A stretch of 64,000 nucleotides of DNA from Rheinheimera sediminis (GTDB lineage: Bacteria > Pseudomonadota > Gammaproteobacteria > Enterobacterales > Alteromonadaceae): positions 93,686 to 157,685 of the forward strand of contig NZ_RZUF01000011.1 in assembly GCF_004005375.1 (NCBI RefSeq), in the 5' to 3' direction. Position 1 is the stretch's first letter. The number at the start of each line of letters is the position of its first letter. Shown here piece after piece: positions 58,065 through 64,000 of this stretch. The notes beneath the pieces were generated by a model. The model saw nothing but the letters and a program-made list of their open reading frames with translations. It was not told where the DNA came from and made no database searches. Position numbers and translations under genes: made by a program.

Positions 58065-58140
58065 TGGTGGATGCTACTGGGTTCGAACCAGTGACCCCCG
58101 CCTTGTAAGGGCGATGCTCTCCCAGCTGAGCTAAGCATCC
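58065..58140 (-). tRNA. valT: tRNA-Val (anticodon UAC)
   Basis: The same 76-nt tRNA with T loop TTCGAAC. The spacer to the previous copy is 36 bases (TGGGTTTTCCGTTTTACATC and onward) and nearly the same as the next spacer, showing tandem duplication. Confidence 0.96.
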
Positions 58141-58176
58141 TGGGTTTTCCGTTTTACATCACTTCTAAGAAGGAGA

Positions 58177-58252
58177 TGGTGGATGCTACTGGGATCGAAC
58201 CAGTGACCCCCGCCTTGTAAGGGCGATGCTCTCCCAGCTGAGCTAAGCATCC
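58177..58252 (-). tRNA. valT: tRNA-Val (anticodon UAC)
   Basis: The same 76-nt tRNA with T loop TTCGATC. Encoded CCA and all stems intact; 36-base spacer to its downstream neighbour. Confidence 0.96.
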
Positions 58253-58309
58253 TGGGCATAACAACATGACTACAACGATTTAAGCATCTTTTGGATAATT
58301 TCAAATAGA

Positions 58310-58385
58310 TGGTGGATGCTACTGGGATCGAACCAGTGACCCCCGCCTTGTAAGGGCGATGCTCTCCCGGCTGAGCTAAGCATCC
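58310..58385 (-). tRNA. valT: tRNA-Val (anticodon UAC), promoter-proximal copy
   Basis: The first gene of the cluster. T loop TTCGATC; D loop has AGCCGGGA rather than AGCTGGGA. The spacer to the next copy differs from the others (57 bases), so this copy is the least recent duplicate. Confidence 0.96.
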
Positions 58386-58403
58386 ATCGTGTGGTCGGCC
58401 GTC

Positions 58404-58431
58404 ATTATAGGGGGCTCGGTTTTTGTGTCAA
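58404..58431 (-). promoter_or_regulatory. Consensus promoter of the tRNA-Val cluster
   Basis: On the minus strand TTGACA, 16-base spacer, TATAAT: both boxes are perfect sigma-70 consensus. The GC-rich bases after the -10 (GACGGCCG) are typical of stringently controlled stable RNA promoters. The tRNA begins about 18 bases past the -10. Confidence 0.9.
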
Positions 58432-58506
58432 TAATATTTTTAGTTTTGTGAACTGTATGCTGTAAAAGTAGCCAGTTAAATCTTTTGCTGCATCACAGCT
58501 TGGGCC

Positions 58507-58535
58507 GTGCAATCGCAGCCTTGCGTTGGTACAAT
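58507..58535 (+). promoter_or_regulatory. Candidate gltX promoter
   Basis: An extended -10 TGGTACAAT with TACAAT at 58530-58535, and a weak -35 GTGCAA at 58507-58512 with 17-base spacing, 34 bases before the gltX start. Confidence 0.4.
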
Positions 58536-58569
58536 AGCGCCCAATTTTTTGGCCTTCAATGGATTTTTT

Positions 58570-59976
58570 ATGTCTATAGTTACTCGTTTCGCGCCAAGCC
58601 CTACAGGTTATTTGCACGTTGGTGGCGCCCGTACAGCCTTATACAGCTGGCTGCATGCCCGCAAAACCGGCGGTACTTTTATCCTTCGTATTGAAGACAC
58701 CGATTTAGAGCGTTCGTCGCAGGAATCTGTGGATGCCATTTTAGAAGGTATGGAATGGTTAGGTCTGGATTACGATGACGGCCCTTATTACCAAACCAAA
58801 CGTTTTGATTTGTATAAAGAAGTGGTCGCTCAGCTGTTAGCTGAAGGCAAAGCTTACAAGTGCTTTTGTACTGTTGAAGAAGTGGACGCCATGCGCGAAG
58901 CGCAAATGGCTGCGGGTGAAAAACCAAAATACAACGGCATGTGGCGCGACCGTACCGACCACCCAACCGACAAGCCTTATACCATTCGTTTTAAAAATCC
59001 GCTGGATGGCGTAGTGGTGATTGACGATTTAATCAAAGGCCGCATTGAAATTGCCAATGCGGAGCTGGACGATTTAATCATTGCCCGTAGTGACGGCACA
59101 CCAACTTATAACCTGACGGTAGTGGTTGACGACTGGAAAATGGGCATTACTCACGTTATTCGTGGTGATGACCATGTCAACAACACTCCACGTCAGATGA
59201 ATATTCTGGCCGCTTTAGGTGCTGAACTGCCGAAATACGCTCATGTGCCTATGATTTTAGGTGACGACGGCAAACGTTTATCCAAACGTCATGGTGCTGT
59301 AGGTGTGATGCAATACCGTGACAACGGTTTCCTGCCAGAAGCGCTGATCAACTATTTAGTGCGTTTAGGCTGGTCGCATGGCGACCAGGAAATTTTCAGT
59401 AAAGAAGAGCTGGTGCAGCTATTTGACTTAAGCGACTGTAACCGTGCTCCTTCGGCTTTTAACACCGACAAGCTGGTGTGGTTAAACCAGCACTATATGA
59501 AAACTCTGGCGCCAGACTACGTTGCTACCCATTTAGCCTGGCATGTGGCCGATCAGAAGCTGGATATCAGCACTGGCCCGGCGCTAACTGAACTGGTGAA
59601 AGTGCAGGCTGAGCGGGTGAAAACCTTAAAAGAGCTGGTTGAAGTCAGCCGTTATTTCTACGAAGACTTCAGCGAGTTTGAAGAAAACGCTGCGAAGAAA
59701 CACCTGCGTCCTGTGGCAGCAGAGCCTCTGGTTGCTGTTCAGGCTAAACTGGCAGAGCTGACTGACTGGTCGGTTGAGGCTTTACACAAAGCCATTAACG
59801 ATGCAGCTGAAAGCTTAGGCTTAGGTATGGGCAAAGTTGGCATGCCTTTACGTGTCGCAGTCACAGGCGGTGGTAACTCACCTGCGCTGGATGCAACGCT
59901 AGCACTGATTGGCAAAGATCGGGTGTTAAAACGCATTAGCATGGCGCTGGAATACATCAGCAACAGAGCTGAATAA
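58570..59976 (+). CDS. gltX: Glutamyl-tRNA synthetase
   Basis: Charges tRNA-Glu. The 468-residue class I synthetase begins [20 protein letters not shown] with the HIGH-type motif [18 protein letters not shown] follows, then the [18 protein letters not shown] block, and the KMSKS equivalent is [14 protein letters not shown] near residue 240. The ATG at 58570 matches E. coli; the frame upstream to 58507 would cross the promoter. Divergence from a tRNA-Val cluster is also seen in E. coli (gltX and valUXY). Confidence 0.98.
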   Translation: MSIVTRFAPSPTGYLHVGGARTALYSWLHARKTGGTFILRIEDTDLERSSQESVDAILEGMEWLGLDYDDGPYYQTKRFDLYKEVVAQLLAEGKAYKCFCTVEEVDAMREAQMAAGEKPKYNGMWRDRTDHPTDKPYTIRFKNPLDGVVVIDDLIKGRIEIANAELDDLIIARSDGTPTYNLTVVVDDWKMGITHVIRGDDHVNNTPRQMNILAALGAELPKYAHVPMILGDDGKRLSKRHGAVGVMQYRDNGFLPEALINYLVRLGWSHGDQEIFSKEELVQLFDLSDCNRAPSAFNTDKLVWLNQHYMKTLAPDYVATHLAWHVADQKLDISTGPALTELVKVQAERVKTLKELVEVSRYFYEDFSEFEENAAKKHLRPVAAEPLVAVQAKLAELTDWSVEALHKAINDAAESLGLGMGKVGMPLRVAVTGGGNSPALDATLALIGKDRVLKRISMALEYISNRAE

Positions 59977-59983
59977 CCATCCG

Positions 59984-60010
59984 TAGGGGCGACCTTAAGG
60001 GTTGCCCGTC
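59984..60010. repeat. REP-like hairpin after gltX
   Basis: GTAGGGGCGACC, loop TTAAG, GGTTGCCC: an 8-bp stem with one G-U pair (59987-59994 with 60000-60007). A further GGGGTATCCCC hairpin lies about 25 bases on. It may end gltX transcription. Confidence 0.55.
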
Positions 60011-60136
60011 TCTGGTTAAATGCGATGCCGGAAATGGGGTATCCCCGCCAGCCTCGTGTCAAAATCTGCTTTAGCAAGGCTGCATTCATTTGCAGCTGTC
60101 AAAATCATTTTCATTTTTTAAGAAGGGTTATACAAC

Positions 60137-60916
60137 ATGCGTTTAGTTGTCGCTTTGTCTGCAGTACTGTTGTGTTCAGCAGTATCTGTGCAGGCACAGG
60201 ATTTTCAGAAAAAACATGGCGAAGCCGAAGAAACTATACCGCCTTGGGGTGGTGATGTCGAAGTAGGTGTGGTGTTGAGTCGTGGCAACACGGAAGCGAC
60301 AGCTGTGCGTACTAATGCCGAATTAAAACACGAGCTGCAGGATTTCCGTAACAAATACTTTATCCAAACTTTGTTACAACGAAATACTCAAACGAACAGC
60401 GCCACTGGGGAAAAAGAAGACAATACCACAGGTCAGCGTGTTGGTTTAACGGCACAAAGTAACTACAAATTTTTCCGCTCAGACAGCAGTTTGTTTGGTC
60501 GTGGTGCTTATTTAAATGATCGCTTTGGTGCTTTCCGAGAGCAATCCTCGGTGGCTGTGGGTTATGCCAATCGTTTGTATGAAGAAGGACAGAACTACTT
60601 AGATTTTGAAACTGGTCCTGGTATGGCATACGACAAACCGTCAGAAGGCGAAAGTAACTCGGGTATGATTTGGTACGCCGCAGGAAACTTTGAATACCAC
60701 TTCTCTGAAACCAGTAAGTTTAAACAAACTCTGGAATACGCTATTTCGTTAGATGGTCATAACACCAGCTACACCAGCCGCAGTGCAGTCACAGCTCAGA
60801 TTAATAACCAGCTGGCTTTACGTTTAAGCCTGAATATCAAATACGATTCAGATGTAGGTGTGGATAAGAAAAGCACAGACTCTGAAACAGCCGCTTCAGT
60901 GGTGTATTCGTTCTAA
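60137..60916 (+). CDS. DUF481 outer-membrane protein
   Basis: A 259-residue predicted beta-barrel with a signal peptide (LVVALSAVLLCSAVSVQAQD). The mature part, WGGDVEVGVVLSRGNTEATA onward, then FRNKYFIQTLLQRNTQ, RGAYLNDRFGAF and YLDFETGPGMAY, fits DUF481 (YdiY-like, salt-induced in some bacteria). It ends in a C-terminal Phe (VVYSF), the usual barrel-assembly signal. Ribosome site AAGAAGGG. A 43-bp duplication and a long palindrome begin eight bases after the stop. Confidence 0.9.
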   Translation: MRLVVALSAVLLCSAVSVQAQDFQKKHGEAEETIPPWGGDVEVGVVLSRGNTEATAVRTNAELKHELQDFRNKYFIQTLLQRNTQTNSATGEKEDNTTGQRVGLTAQSNYKFFRSDSSLFGRGAYLNDRFGAFREQSSVAVGYANRLYEEGQNYLDFETGPGMAYDKPSEGESNSGMIWYAAGNFEYHFSETSKFKQTLEYAISLDGHNTSYTSRSAVTAQINNQLALRLSLNIKYDSDVGVDKKSTDSETAASVVYSF

Positions 60917-60923
60917 ACAATTG

Positions 60924-61031
60924 GAAACAATTGGGGTCAGGCCTTGAATGTTGAATTTTAATTCAAGAAACAATTGGGGTCAGGCCTTGAATGTTGAATT
61001 TTAATTCAACATTCAAGGCCTGACCCCAATT
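60924..61031. repeat. 43-bp direct repeat running into a perfect 60-bp palindrome
   Basis: A 43-bp unit starting GAAACAATTGGGGTCAGGCC occurs at 60924-60966 and again at 60967-61009. The second copy runs on into a palindrome, 60972-61031, with 29-bp arms and only the central TT unpaired. It ends three bases before the serA stop, so it lies exactly between two convergent genes and may terminate both. Confidence 0.95.
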
Positions 61032-61034
61032 TAG

Positions 61035-62261
61035 TTAATGCAGAACTCGGGCGCGCAAGGTCCCTGGAATCGACTTCAACTCGTTCAGGGCGAGTTCGTG
61101 GTCCAGTGAATCTATGTCTATCACCACATAACCAATTTCAGCATTGGTTTGTAAATACTGACCCGAAATGTTGATGCCATGTTTGGCAAAAGCTTCGTTG
61201 ATTTTGGTCAGCATACCAGGTTGGTTTTTATGGATATGCAGTAAACGTGAGCGGCCTTTGTGTTCTGGCAAGGAGACTTCAGGGAAATTCACGGCTGACA
61301 AGGTAGAACCGTTGTCGCTGTATTTCACCATTTTACCTGCCACTTCAAAGCCGATATTCTCCTGTGCTTCCTGGGTAGAACCACCAATATGTGGCGTCAG
61401 GATCACATTGTCGAATTCGCGTAGTGGGCTGATAAACTCTTCATCATTGCTGGTCGGTTCTACCGGGAATACGTCAATGGCAGCGCCGGCCAGTTTTTTC
61501 GCTTTCATCACTTGGGCTAACGCATCGATATCGACCACAGTGCCGCGTGAAGCGTTGATCAAAATGCTGCCTTGTTTCATCAGATCCAATTCAGCTTCGC
61601 CGATCATATTTTTGGTCTGAGCCGTTTCAGGCACATGCAAAGTCACTACATCTGACGTTTTAAGCAAAGTGCCAAAATCGACTTGTGTAGCATTACCTAA
61701 CACCAGCTTGTCTTCGATATCGTAAAACTGCACACGCATACCGATGTTTTCCGCCATGATACTCAGCTGAGTACCAATATGGCCGTAGCCAATAATACCT
61801 AAGGTTTTACCACGGGCTTCAAATGACTGAGTTGCAGTTTTTTGCCATTCTCCGCGGTGAGCCGCAGCATTACGCTCTGGAATACCACGCAGCAGCATAA
61901 TGATTTGGCCTAACACCAGCTCAGCTACAGAGCGGGTATTGGAAAAAGGCGCGTTAAATACTGGGATACCACGCATCAGGGCAGCGTCTAAATCCACCTG
62001 GTTGGTGCCGATACAGAAGCAGCCAACAGCAGCCAGTTTAGTGGCCGCATCCAACACTTTTTCGGTCAGTTGGGTGCGTGAACGAATACCAATAAAATGC
62101 ACGTCACGGATTTTTTCAATCAGTTCAGCTTCATCCAAAGAGGTTTTCAGATACTCAATGTTGCTGTAACCCTGATTCTTAAAGCTCTGCACCGCACTTT
62201 GGTGCAAACCTTCCAGTAACAGGATCTTGATCTTGTCTTTGGGCAGCGAAAATTTTTCCAT
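61035..62261 (-). CDS. serA: D-3-phosphoglycerate dehydrogenase
   Basis: The first step of serine synthesis. At 408 residues it is near E. coli SerA (410). It has LLLEGLHQSAVQSFKNQGY at the start, VGCFCIGTNQVDLDAA, the NAD-binding GKTLGIIGYGHIGTQLSIMA near residue 150, NASRGTVVDIDALAQVMKA and the catalytic His in ILTPHIGGSTQEAQENIG near residue 290. A C-terminal ACT domain (SRLLHIHKNQPGMLTKINEA) indicates serine feedback. It is convergent with the DUF481 gene. Confidence 0.98.
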   Translation of the reverse strand: MEKFSLPKDKIKILLLEGLHQSAVQSFKNQGYSNIEYLKTSLDEAELIEKIRDVHFIGIRSRTQLTEKVLDAATKLAAVGCFCIGTNQVDLDAALMRGIPVFNAPFSNTRSVAELVLGQIIMLLRGIPERNAAAHRGEWQKTATQSFEARGKTLGIIGYGHIGTQLSIMAENIGMRVQFYDIEDKLVLGNATQVDFGTLLKTSDVVTLHVPETAQTKNMIGEAELDLMKQGSILINASRGTVVDIDALAQVMKAKKLAGAAIDVFPVEPTSNDEEFISPLREFDNVILTPHIGGSTQEAQENIGFEVAGKMVKYSDNGSTLSAVNFPEVSLPEHKGRSRLLHIHKNQPGMLTKINEAFAKHGINISGQYLQTNAEIGYVVIDIDSLDHELALNELKSIPGTLRARVLH

Positions 62262-62316
62262 TTTACTTCTCTTTAACTTGTTGCAATTTAAATTCAGTCC
62301 ACAGGATCCCAGCTCT

Positions 62317-62400
62317 AAGTAATTGGAGTTGCAGCGCGACGAGTAGGGGCTGGGTTTATCCCTGCCCGTTTTTTCTGCTGCGGCTTCAAGTACGACGAGC
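62317..62400 (+). repeat. Composite intergenic repeat (copy 2)
   Basis: Order of blocks: AAGTAATTGGAGTTGCAGC, GCGACGAG, TAGGGGCTGGG-TTTAT-CCCTGCCC hairpin, then TTCAAGTACGACGAG. It is the same layout as 25805-25937 in the other orientation. It lies between serA and rpiA, ending one base before the rpiA stop codon. Confidence 0.6.
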
Positions 62401-63057
62401 TTAATTTAGTACTAAAGTACCTTGGGCTGTTCCTACTAAAACGATATCTGCCGCGCGACGGGCAAAAATACCGTTGGTAACTACGCCAACCAGGTTGTTT
62501 ATTTGTTGTTCTAATTCTTCTGGCTCTGTAATACTAAGGCCATGCACATCTAAAATAATATTGCCGTTGTCTGTGACGACGTTTTCACGCCAGACCGGGC
62601 GACCGCCTAATTTCTCCAGCTCACGGGTGACATAAGCACGTGCCATTGGAATGACTTCAACAGGCAAAGGAAATGTGCCGAGTACATCCACTTGTTTGGT
62701 TTGATCGACAATACAGACAAACTTTTCGGCCACAGCTGCGACAATTTTTTCACGGGTCAGAGCTGCGCCACCGCCTTTAATCATATGGTTTTGCGGGTTA
62801 ATTTCGTCGGCACCATCTACGTAGACGCCAAAACTTTCCACCTCGTTTAAGTCCAGTACAGTAATGCCTAAAGCACGCATTTTTTCAGTCGATTGCACTG
62901 AACTGGAGACTGCACCTTTGATCTGATCTTTGATAGTGGCCAGCGCATCAATAAAGTGATTGACGGTGGAGCCAGTGCCGACACCAACTATAGTGCCTGG
63001 AGAAACGTAATCTAATGCGGCCCAGGCAGCATTCTTTTTCATTTGATCTTGAGTCAT
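62401..63057 (-). CDS. rpiA: Ribose-5-phosphate isomerase A
   Basis: Interconverts ribose 5-phosphate and ribulose 5-phosphate. The 218-residue protein has [19 protein letters not shown] near residue 22, the catalytic region [20 protein letters not shown] with DGADE near residue 82, LTREKIVA and LGGRPVWR, matching E. coli RpiA throughout. The serA-rpiA-fau order is conserved in E. coli. The upstream 114 bases, which should hold its promoter, contain a G-rich patch (GGGGGATCCGGC). Confidence 0.98.
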   Translation of the reverse strand: MTQDQMKKNAAWAALDYVSPGTIVGVGTGSTVNHFIDALATIKDQIKGAVSSSVQSTEKMRALGITVLDLNEVESFGVYVDGADEINPQNHMIKGGGAALTREKIVAAVAEKFVCIVDQTKQVDVLGTFPLPVEVIPMARAYVTRELEKLGGRPVWRENVVTDNGNIILDVHGLSITEPEELEQQINNLVGVVTNGIFARRAADIVLVGTAQGTLVLN

Positions 63058-63171
63058 GTGGGTACCAAAAAATTCAGCAGCGTTTAGCCATACAGATGGA
63101 TAGTAGCCGAAAAGGGGGATCCGGCAAAAGGGGCAAAAGGAAAAAGAACTTAAAGAATTGTGACTGTTTAC

Positions 63172-63798
63172 TTATTGTTCACTAAAACTGCAAAAACGGC
63201 TTGGGGTGCAAATCGCTGGAAGTGGAATATCCCAGGCTTCGATTGGCACTGCATCCACTTGCTGGCAATCATGGGCTAAGCCGATGAATGCTGGTTTTTT
63301 CGCGTCAGAGCTTTTCGTAGGAGAGTTAAGTTGGCTCAAGGTTCTGTCATAAAAACCGCCACCCATTCCTAAACGCTGTCCCTGACCGTCAAACGCGACT
63401 AAAGGCGTAAATATCAGATCCAGTTGGCTGACAGGGCATAACAAGCTGCAATTCAGCTCCGGTTCGCCAATGCCAAACTGGTTGGATTTTAATAAGCTGT
63501 CAGGGCTATATAGCTGAAAAACCAAATAACCAGGTACAACAGGATGCAATAACGGCAGGTATAAAGTTTTGCCTTGTTGCCATAAGGCCTGAATCAAAGG
63601 GGTCGTATCTAGCTCACCGTCATTGGTCAGGTATAAGGCGATGTGCTGAGCTTGTTGTACTTCAGGGCGAGGCAGTAATTGTTGCACCAAATTCAGGCTG
63701 GCCTGGTGCTGCTGTGCTGCAGACAAAGATCGGCGCAAACTGCGAATATGGCTGCGAAGCTGTTGGCGTGACGTCAAAACACTGAACCTGAAAATCAA
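63172..63798 (-). CDS. fau: 5-formyltetrahydrofolate cyclo-ligase
   Basis: Converts 5-formyl-THF to 5,10-methenyl-THF with ATP. About 208 residues. The N-terminal basic region RQQLRSHIRSLRRSLS, LYLTNDGELDTTPLIQALWQ, KTLYLPLLHP and the strongly conserved LVAFDGQGQRLGMGGGFYDR near residue 145 identify it (E. coli YgfA). There is no ATG: TTG at 63798 or TTG at 63777 are the candidate starts. In E. coli the 6S RNA gene and zapA lie just upstream; here that would fall at or beyond the right edge. Confidence 0.93.
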   Translation of the reverse strand: MIFRFSVLTSRQQLRSHIRSLRRSLSAAQQHQASLNLVQQLLPRPEVQQAQHIALYLTNDGELDTTPLIQALWQQGKTLYLPLLHPVVPGYLVFQLYSPDSLLKSNQFGIGEPELNCSLLCPVSQLDLIFTPLVAFDGQGQRLGMGGGFYDRTLSQLNSPTKSSDAKKPAFIGLAHDCQQVDAVPIEAWDIPLPAICTPSRFCSFSEQ

Positions 63799-63855
63799 AG
63801 ATAAGTTGGACTATAAAACAGAAAGGGTTAGCTGCAAAGGTTTTGATTTTCAGGC

Positions 63856-63876
63856 GGGCGGGTACAAGACCCGCCC
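63856..63876. repeat. REP-like hairpin upstream of fau
   Basis: GGGCGGGT, loop ACAAG, ACCCGCCC followed by CTAC: a perfect 8-bp stem, the best-preserved member of the family in this window. Confidence 0.65.
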
Positions 63877-63939
63877 CTACAATTTCCATCCACACCGCGT
63901 TTAAATAGACGCAAGGAAAGAAACAAAGGATTGAGCCAA

Positions 63940-63970
63940 AGTCTTTGGAGTTGCAGCACGACGAGTATTT
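63940..63970 (+). repeat. Partial copy of the composite repeat
   Basis: AGTCTTTGGAGTTGCAGCAC, then GACGAGTATTT, matches the first block of the copy at 62317 and the last block of the copy at 25805. Confidence 0.5.
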
Positions 63971-64000
63971 GTAGATGTATGGACTCCCCTCCCTGAGAGG

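Overview
The window is a dense, ordinary-looking stretch of gammaproteobacterial chromosome. Gene content and order point to a marine or freshwater relative of Alteromonadales/Chromatiales, and Rheinheimera is my best guess. That guess is an inference from protein similarity as I remember it, not from a search. Supporting signs are lpxA-lpxB-rnhB-dnaE-accA-tilS in one run, smc-zipA-ligA (SMC rather than MukBEF), minCDE beside ycgL/ycgM/ycgN, a full his operon with a his leader peptide, a tRNA-Val cluster divergent from gltX (the E. coli arrangement), and serA-rpiA-fau. No phage, integrase, transposase gene or CRISPR array was seen.

Layout. 1-7.8 kb: lipid A, RNase HII, DNA polymerase III alpha, acetyl-CoA carboxylase alpha and tilS, all on the plus strand. 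7.8-15.8 kb: a diguanylate cyclase, a patatin phospholipase, a DUF3014/acyltransferase pair, the SRP RNA gene, a secreted S9 peptidase, a LURP-one-like protein and a periplasmic solute-binding protein. 15.8-23.3 kb: hisL-hisG-D-C-B-H-A-F-IE on the minus strand, with attenuator and end terminator. 23.5-30.1 kb: a small unknown protein, the YoaA helicase, tsaB, another small unknown protein, a TauE/SafE permease, and an SDR-DUF2878-chalcone-isomerase-like operon. 30.6-37.5 kb: a TonB-dependent receptor convergent with an alkaline phosphatase, then Slp lipoprotein, a secreted methyltransferase-like protein and an alpha/beta hydrolase. 37.5-48.4 kb: a tandem double terminator, fadD, rnd, a DUF4397 lipoprotein, minCDE, ycgL, a lytic transglycosylase, ycgM, ycgN, an MscS-like channel and cysZ. 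48.5-57 kb: smc, zipA, ligA, a DUF2919 protein and a TPR response regulator with a degenerate receiver. 57-64 kb: a 73-bp tandem array derived from tRNA-Val, four intact tRNA-Val genes, gltX, a DUF481 outer-membrane protein, serA, rpiA and fau.

The unusual material is mainly intergenic. (1) Ten tandem 73-bp units abut four intact tRNA-Val(UAC) genes and look like degenerate tRNA-Val copies amplified in place. (2) Two long, almost perfect palindromes sit at convergent gene ends, one with a perfect heptamer repeat that begins inside a CDS and one with a 43-bp direct duplication; both start with a TGGGG.CAG tip. (3) REP-like GGGGCGGG hairpins and a composite repeat of about 85-130 bp recur between genes. 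(4) A hairpin upstream of the DUF4397 gene would bury its ribosome binding site. I found no clear new multi-gene defence or metabolic system; the tRNA-derived array is the best candidate for something undescribed.
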